Shown one piece after another: positions 5,057 to 9,546 of a DNA stretch of 9,546 nucleotides. A program made the position numbers and the translations under genes. Positions within the stretch are counted from its first letter, which is position 1. Every line of letters begins with the position of its first letter. The stretch spans positions 1-9,546 of the forward strand of contig DATKKX010000145.1 in the NCBI GenBank assembly GCA_035542775.1. The letters run 5' to 3'. Origin of the DNA: DATKKX01 sp035542775. GTDB lineage: Bacteria; Planctomycetota; Phycisphaerae; UBA1845; UTPLA1. The notes under the pieces were generated by a model. That model was not told the origin of the DNA. It ran no database searches and was given only the letters and a program-made list of their open reading frames with translations.

Positions 5057-5788
5057 ATGTTCGTTCGCATTCCCGCAGTCGCGTCCCTCGCGCTCGCAAC
5101 GGTCGCGTCGACGCCCGCGTTGGCACAACTCATGATGGTTGACGATCTGCCGGGCACCTTCGTCGACATCTCCTCCACGGGCACTCCGTTCCACCTTTCG
5201 GGCGACCTTTCCACCACGATCACGAGCACCGTATCGAATGCAGTTTTCCCCGCGGGTGACGTGGTGGTCTCGAACAACGGCGGCATCGCTTTCGGCAGCC
5301 CGCCGAGCACGACGCTCGCCGCGATCAACCAGCCCATCCCCAGCACGCAGGCATTCGGCGGCGGCCAGTCGCTGCTTCCCTATTGGGACGACATCGGCAA
5401 TACCATTGGCGAAATCGAGTGGGAGCACAAGCGGGCTTCGTTGATCATCCAGTGGACCCAGAAGCCATTCGAGGGAAGTACCGATACAGCGACTTTCCAG
5501 ATTCAGATCTTTGACGGCGTGCCCTATCCTCCCGCCGGCGGGATATACGCCCAGTTCATCTATCTTGACATCGAGCAGCCACGCGCTGGCGGCGGCGCCA
5601 GCGCTACTATCGGGTATCAGAACGGACCAGCCGCATACAACGACGTGCAATGGAGCGTCGACACGCCGGGCGCCGTGGCCAATGGCACGGTGCTCTCGCT
5701 CATCCCTGAGCCGGCCACGCTGACCTCACTCGGCGTGCTGCTCCTGGCGATCAGGAGCCATCGGCGCGGGCTCCCCTTTCTGCGGTAG
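5057..5788 (+). CDS. PEP-CTERM sorting-domain exported protein, 243 aa
   Basis: The ATG at 5057 has a strong Shine-Dalgarno six bases upstream and is immediately followed by a Sec signal peptide (residues 1-23, ending STPALA before Gln24); the frame upstream to 4946 lacks these and is not used. The mature part is a beta-rich extracellular domain with a tripartite C-terminal PEP-CTERM signal: PEPAT (217-221), a short hydrophobic segment TSLGVLLLAI (223-232) and a basic RSHRR (233-237). Exosortase (EpsH/XrtA class) cleaves such signals. Residues ~105-200 (LPYWDDIG, FQIQIFDG, FIYLDIE, ATIGYQNG) resemble the NIDO/nidogen-like pattern found in other secreted proteins, a guess from memory. Ligand unknown; surface or matrix attachment is likely. 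No exosortase gene is in the window. The codons for residues 224-243 overlap, in antisense, the end of the kinase gene. Confidence 0.85.
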   Translation: MFVRIPAVASLALATVASTPALAQLMMVDDLPGTFVDISSTGTPFHLSGDLSTTITSTVSNAVFPAGDVVVSNNGGIAFGSPPSTTLAAINQPIPSTQAFGGGQSLLPYWDDIGNTIGEIEWEHKRASLIIQWTQKPFEGSTDTATFQIQIFDGVPYPPAGGIYAQFIYLDIEQPRAGGGASATIGYQNGPAAYNDVQWSVDTPGAVANGTVLSLIPEPATLTSLGVLLLAIRSHRRGLPFLR

Positions 5789-8596
5789 CAGTGCCCGATA
5801 TCGCCCTGCCTCGACACTGTTTCCAGCCGTCTCGTACAGCTCGATAATCGAGCGGAGCACCTCCATCGTTTCCTGCCGCGGCAGAGGCTTTCTGGCGTTC
5901 AACACGCTGAACGCCGCCAGCAAATCCACCTCAGCTTCGTCGGGACGCCCAAGCGCCAACCGGCATGCACCCAACGCGGCTTTCGCTCTGGCAGTCATGA
6001 CATGCTCCGGCGATCGCTTCTGGCTGATGATCTCCACCGCATCAATCAGCAGCGGCTCTGCATCCTGTGCGTCCCCTCGTTCCAGCCGGATGCGTCCCAG
6101 CAGGTACTTCGAATCGCCGATCGCGGTGGGCTTCTGGTCGCCTTGTCCGGCCAACCGCAGCCGCACGCCAAGGCATTCAAAGGCATATTGCTCCGCCCGT
6201 TCATAGTCTTTCATCTCGCGGTAGAGATTGGCCATGTGGCCCAGTATCGCGGCAACGCTCTCGTTATCGCCGAGGCGAAGCTTGTCTTGACAAATATCGA
6301 GCCCTTCCGTGTAGAGCGATTCTGCTTCCGAATAATTCCCCTGAGCCTGCGCCACGAGGCCGAGATTGACAAGGCTGACCGCGACTTTGGAGTGGACCGG
6401 CCCGTGGACGGCCTTGCGCAGATCGAGCGCCTCGCGGAAGAGCTTCTCTGCCTCGCCGTAGTCTCCCTTATCACGAAGCAGCAGGCCCAGCTCGTTCATG
6501 CTGACGATGGTGTCGGCGTGGGCATCGCCCAGCACGCGCCTGCGTGTGTCCAGGGCCTCGCGGAGCAGCGGCTCGGCCTCATCGGCGCGGTCAAGCCGAG
6601 TCAGGACCCCACCGAGGCTGGCCATGCTGGCTGCGATCTTGACGAAGGACTTTTCGGCGCCGACGGCATTCTGCCGGATGGCGAGGGCCTCGCGAAACAG
6701 CGGCTCGGCCTTGGCGGAATCGTGCAGTGTGTAATAAAGGTGGGCCAGATCATTCAAGGTCTCGGCGACATCGGCATGATTTTGACCCAGCAGCTCCCGG
6801 CGGACCGCCAGGGCCTGCCGGTACATCGGCTCAGCCTGATCGTACTGGCCGCGGTCCTTCAGCAGCCAGGCCCAGTCGTTCAGAATCTGCGCCACCATGA
6901 CGTGCCTGTCGCCGAATCGCTCGCGGCAGGCTTCCAAGGCCGCCGCGTACAGCTCCTCCGCCTCGGCGTATCGGTCCTGGGCATGCAGAACGGCGGCCAG
7001 TTCGCACTCGGTGCTGGCCGTGTCCGGATGGCGCTCGCCGAAACCGGCACGGCGGATCTCCAGCGCCCGTCGCAGCTCGCGCTCCGCCTTGTCATAGCAG
7101 GCTCGCTGGGCGTAATAGTGCCCGAGCGTATGGCGAACGTCCGCCTCTTCCAGCGGGTAGCGGTTGAATGCCGAGTCCACTTGCGCGGCCACGTGATCGA
7201 GCTGATCGACGAACCGCACGTCCGCCCTTTGAGCTACGTCCGGGTCGGCGTAGCCGAGGGTTTCTCGCAGGGAATTCTTCACGCGGCCGGCACGCTCAGC
7301 TTCTGCGTGGGCAGCCTGCTCAGCCTGCCGGGCGCGGTCCCGCTCGGCGATGATGCGGAAGAACGAGCCCGCCATTATCAGAACGATTACCGCCAGAGCG
7401 ATGCCGCTGACAACCGCGACACCGCGATGCCGCCGTACCAGTCGCGCTGCCCGCCTGCCGATGCCCGCGCGACGAGCACTGATGGCTTCACCGGCGAGAA
7501 ACCGGCGGATGTCCACCGCGAACTCGCCGGCGGTCGCATAGCGACTTTGCGGCGATTTCTCCAGGGCCTTCAGCAATATTGCGTCCACGTCGGCGTCGAT
7601 CCCGTGCCGCAGAGACGAGGGCCGGGGCGGAGGCTGATTGGCAATCCGATCCAGGACTACTTGCAGCGGGCCGTCAACCTCGCAAGGCAGCTTGCCGGTC
7701 AGAAGCTCATATGCCATTACCCCAAGCGAATAGACATCGCTGCGGACGCTGACCTCGTCCGGCAGCCCGCGAGATTGCTCCGGCGACATGTAGGCCAACG
7801 TTCCCAGCAGTTGCCCCGGCTCCGAGAGCGTCAAGCCGGCGCTGCCGCCGGCCCGCGGCTCGATGGCCTTGGCCAGCCCGAAATCCACTATGTGCGGGTG
7901 GCCCGCGCCATCGAAGAGTACGTTCGAGGGTTTCAGGTCCCGGTGCAGCACGCCGCGCTGGTGGGCGTAATCCACCGCGTCGCCGACGGTGGCGATCAGC
8001 GTCAACGCTGCCCCCGGCTCAACGCTCCCGCGCGGCAGGGTTTCGTCCAGAGGCTTGCCCTCCACAAAGTCCATGGCGTAGAAGTACCGGCCGTGGTGAA
8101 GGCCCGAACCGAGCACCGACACGATGTTGGGATGCTGCAGGCGGGCGATCAGCTCAACTTCTCGCTCGAATCGCCGGCGAACCGTTTCGGCGGACTTCGC
8201 GGCGGCGATCAGGAACTTGACCGCCACCCGCCGACCGGTCGACCGCTGATAGGCCTCGTACACCACGCCCATCCCGCCGCGACCGATCGCATCGATGATG
8301 TAGTAGTCCTCCAGATCGGGCATCTCGGATGCGGAGTCTGACGCCGAGTCTGATAGAAAGTGGGTATCGGTCCCGACGCTCTCCAACGACGGCCGCGCCG
8401 ACGAGCCGCCGAGTCCCCTCGGGCCATGGGCGCACTGCGAAATCCGACGCAGTGCTTGATCGCGAAGCCCAGCCCGATCGGACAGCTCGCCGTGCTCGTC
8501 GAGCAATGCATCAATGGACTCCCGTCGGCCGCTCTTGCGGACCTCGAGGAATCTGGCGACCAGCTCGGCCACAACCACCTCGGGGGGGTCGTTCAT
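5726..8596 (-). CDS. Membrane Ser/Thr protein kinase with C-terminal TPR array, 956 aa
   Basis: Residues 1-95 are an N-terminal helical region and a Ser/Asp-rich linker (LSDSASDSAS). The Hanks-type kinase domain (~98-370) has GRGGMG (105-110), catalytic Lys127 (VAVK), likely alpha-C Glu146, HRDLKPSN (218-225), DFG (238-240), SPEQ (271-274) and DVYSLG (287-292), so all key residues are present. A basic patch precedes one membrane segment (~392-413); a charged coiled coil follows (414-440). Ten TPR units of 42-44 residues run from 485 to 910, with a partial eleventh, each ending in a G..H..V/T motif like kinesin light chain TPRs. By the positive-inside rule the kinase is cytoplasmic and the TPRs face outward. 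The ATG has AGGAGG nine bases upstream. A C7 tract lies at codons 4-5. It is divergent from a sigma factor gene and overlaps the PEP-CTERM gene tail to tail by 63 bases. Confidence 0.93.
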   Translation of the reverse strand: MNDPPEVVVAELVARFLEVRKSGRRESIDALLDEHGELSDRAGLRDQALRRISQCAHGPRGLGGSSARPSLESVGTDTHFLSDSASDSASEMPDLEDYYIIDAIGRGGMGVVYEAYQRSTGRRVAVKFLIAAAKSAETVRRRFEREVELIARLQHPNIVSVLGSGLHHGRYFYAMDFVEGKPLDETLPRGSVEPGAALTLIATVGDAVDYAHQRGVLHRDLKPSNVLFDGAGHPHIVDFGLAKAIEPRAGGSAGLTLSEPGQLLGTLAYMSPEQSRGLPDEVSVRSDVYSLGVMAYELLTGKLPCEVDGPLQVVLDRIANQPPPRPSSLRHGIDADVDAILLKALEKSPQSRYATAGEFAVDIRRFLAGEAISARRAGIGRRAARLVRRHRGVAVVSGIALAVIVLIMAGSFFRIIAERDRARQAEQAAHAEAERAGRVKNSLRETLGYADPDVAQRADVRFVDQLDHVAAQVDSAFNRYPLEEADVRHTLGHYYAQRACYDKAERELRRALEIRRAGFGERHPDTASTECELAAVLHAQDRYAEAEELYAAALEACRERFGDRHVMVAQILNDWAWLLKDRGQYDQAEPMYRQALAVRRELLGQNHADVAETLNDLAHLYYTLHDSAKAEPLFREALAIRQNAVGAEKSFVKIAASMASLGGVLTRLDRADEAEPLLREALDTRRRVLGDAHADTIVSMNELGLLLRDKGDYGEAEKLFREALDLRKAVHGPVHSKVAVSLVNLGLVAQAQGNYSEAESLYTEGLDICQDKLRLGDNESVAAILGHMANLYREMKDYERAEQYAFECLGVRLRLAGQGDQKPTAIGDSKYLLGRIRLERGDAQDAEPLLIDAVEIISQKRSPEHVMTARAKAALGACRLALGRPDEAEVDLLAAFSVLNARKPLPRQETMEVLRSIIELYETAGNSVEAGRYRALLPQKGEPAPMAPDRQEQHAE

Positions 8597-8759
8597 GGCC
8601 TCACGCCTCCTGGAAGTCGGCGATCCTGGATGCAGAGAGCATGAGAGATGACCTCTCCTTCCCGCTCATTGTACACCCTTGCCGCCATCCCATTTCCCGC
8701 GATTTTGTTCTTCGCCTGCCACTCGATGGGTCGACCGCTCGGCTGTATCCTACTCCGAT
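8597..8759. promoter_or_regulatory. Divergent intergenic region between kinase and sigma factor genes
   Basis: For the kinase (minus strand), TACAAT (8673-8668) matches the -10 consensus at 5 of 6, would start RNA near 8661 and leave a leader of about 65 nt containing GAGAG/CTCTC (8643-8647 with 8653-8657) and the AGGAGG Shine-Dalgarno (8611-8606); no clear -35 is visible. For the sigma gene (plus strand), TATCCT (8746-8751) is a 4-of-6 match ending eight bases before the ATG, and no Shine-Dalgarno is present. Shared or autoregulated control is plausible but no operator is recognised. Confidence 0.35.
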
Positions 8760-9416
8760 ATGGATGGTCCTGACAGCGGCGAGCCCAACGCCCTTACCAT
8801 CGAAGCCTGGTGCCGGCTGGCGGCGGACGGCAACGTTATCGCGCTCGAGCGGCTCTTATGGGTCCACCACAGCCGACTGGCCGGTTTTGCCCGCCGCAAG
8901 ATCGGAACCGACTGGCAGGGCCGGATCGATGTGGACGACCTGCTCCAGGATGCGTACGTCGACATCTTCCAGACCATTGGCAACTTTGCCTACCACGACG
9001 AAGACTCCTTCTATCACTGGGCCACGCGCATCATCGAGCACAGGTTCATTGACCGGGTCCGGTCGCTGCGGCGAAAGAAACGCGACGCAGGCCGGGAAGT
9101 AACCGTGCCCGACCGTTCCACCTCCCGCCACGAGTCCTTCCTCGATCGCTGCTTTCGCGAGACGGTCACACCCAGCCGGATCATGCGGCGCGAGGACGCG
9201 ATCAATGCCCTGATGACCTGCATCGCCAAGCTCCCTGAAGACTACCGCCTGGTGGTGCGTCGTTATCACCTGGAGGAGGTGCCATTGTCGGTCATCGCCG
9301 CCGATCTCGGCCGCTCCGAGGATGCAATCCGCCGCATGGCTTCACGGGCGGTCGAACGCCTCACGACCTGCCTCCGCAACGCCTCCCGCTACTTCAGCAG
9401 CCACGATGCTCCGTAG
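8760..9416 (+). CDS. ECF-type RNA polymerase sigma factor, 218 aa
   Basis: Region 2 (residues ~25-110) contains RIDVDDLLQDAYVDIFQTI (55-73, core RNA polymerase binding) and FYHWATRIIEHRFIDRVRSLRRKKR (84-108, -10 recognition and melting). A linker follows, then region 4 (~148-207) with LPEDYRLVVRRYHLEEVPL and the helix-turn-helix VIAADLGRSEDAIRRMASRAVERL (178-201) for -35 recognition. There is no region 3 and no C-terminal extension, so this is a minimal ECF. I use ATG 8760; the upstream frame to 8679 opens only with a TTG and carries no domain. No Shine-Dalgarno precedes the ATG. Divergence from a Ser/Thr kinase gene matches ECF groups tied to kinases in planctomycetes, which suggests control by phosphorylation, not by a classical anti-sigma factor; none is seen nearby. 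Target promoters unknown. Confidence 0.88.
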   Translation: MDGPDSGEPNALTIEAWCRLAADGNVIALERLLWVHHSRLAGFARRKIGTDWQGRIDVDDLLQDAYVDIFQTIGNFAYHDEDSFYHWATRIIEHRFIDRVRSLRRKKRDAGREVTVPDRSTSRHESFLDRCFRETVTPSRIMRREDAINALMTCIAKLPEDYRLVVRRYHLEEVPLSVIAADLGRSEDAIRRMASRAVERLTTCLRNASRYFSSHDAP

Positions 9417-9546
9417 AAACCCTTAAACCAATCTTCTGTGGATGGCCGTTATATGGTTCATGGACCCACAACGAAGCATGACTCGCTCGCCTAAGGCGTT
9501 GGCCAGGATGGCCATGCGGGTGGCTCGCCGGGCGTTGCCCGCCTAT
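9417..9546. other. Non-coding stretch after the sigma factor gene
   Basis: No gene or terminator with a T-run is recognised. Small symmetric elements are TGGCCA twice in a row with GGA between, CGGGC/GCCCG around a GTT loop at 9529-9541, and TGTGG...CCACA further upstream (from ~9437). They are similar in style to the palindromes at 743-774, but I cannot show they belong to the same family. The last bases may be the start of a further repeat or gene beyond the window. Confidence 0.3.

Noticed and set aside
5786..7144. Repeat array as a CRISPR or tandem DNA repeat
   Set aside because: The 126-base rhythm comes from TPR protein units; DNA units are diverged and there are no spacers.
6002..8341. 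779-aa open frame on the plus strand
   Set aside because: It is fully antisense to the kinase/TPR gene, has no domain character, and arises from the G+C-rich codon pattern of the real gene.
8679..8759. N-terminal extension of the sigma factor
   Set aside because: It opens only with TTG, has no Shine-Dalgarno, and ECF region 2 fits normally from the ATG at 8760.

Overview
This is a G+C-rich bacterial window that most resembles a member of the Planctomycetota. The pointers are a Pkn-type Ser/Thr kinase with a large kinesin-light-chain-like TPR array divergent from an ECF-type sigma factor, a PEP-CTERM exported protein, an exported (Tat) SagB-type nitroreductase, and small hypothetical proteins of the kind seen in that phylum. 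The assignment rests on gene content and was not tested by any search. I see no rRNA, tRNA, CRISPR array, transposase or integrase.

Layout: (1) bases 1-710, the 3' end of an M14-type zinc carboxypeptidase gene. (2) 711-993, non-coding and dense in palindromes: a perfect hairpin at the peptidase stop codon, smaller stem-loops, and a 50-base imperfect inverted repeat. (3) 994-1284, a small conserved-looking hypothetical gene, facing a minus-strand cluster. (4) 2936-1364, minus strand: a CYTH-domain enzyme, a compact RuvC-fold protein whose start overlaps the CYTH stop (ATGA), and a DinB-like metal-dependent helical protein. (5) 3009-4805, plus strand, divergent from the CYTH gene: a ROK-family sugar kinase and the Tat-exported nitroreductase. 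(6) 4806-5788: a recognisable extended -10 promoter, a leader of about 100 nt able to fold, and a PEP-CTERM protein. (7) 8596-5726, minus strand: a 956-residue membrane Ser/Thr kinase with about ten TPR units; its last 63 bases are antisense to the PEP-CTERM sorting signal. (8) 8760-9416, plus strand, divergent from the kinase: the sigma factor. (9) 9417-9546, no gene seen.

How the genes may work together: the kinase and sigma factor form a divergent pair of the sort found repeatedly in planctomycetes, so kinase-controlled sigma activity is a reasonable hypothesis. The kinase TPR array is predicted to lie outside the cytoplasmic membrane, where it could sense a protein partner. CYTH and RuvC-fold genes are probably translationally coupled and are the least understood unit here. 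No complete known defence or metabolic system is visible. The most unusual items are the CYTH/RuvC-fold pair, the sense-antisense overlap over the PEP-CTERM anchor, the structured leader of the PEP-CTERM gene, and the palindrome cluster after the peptidase gene.
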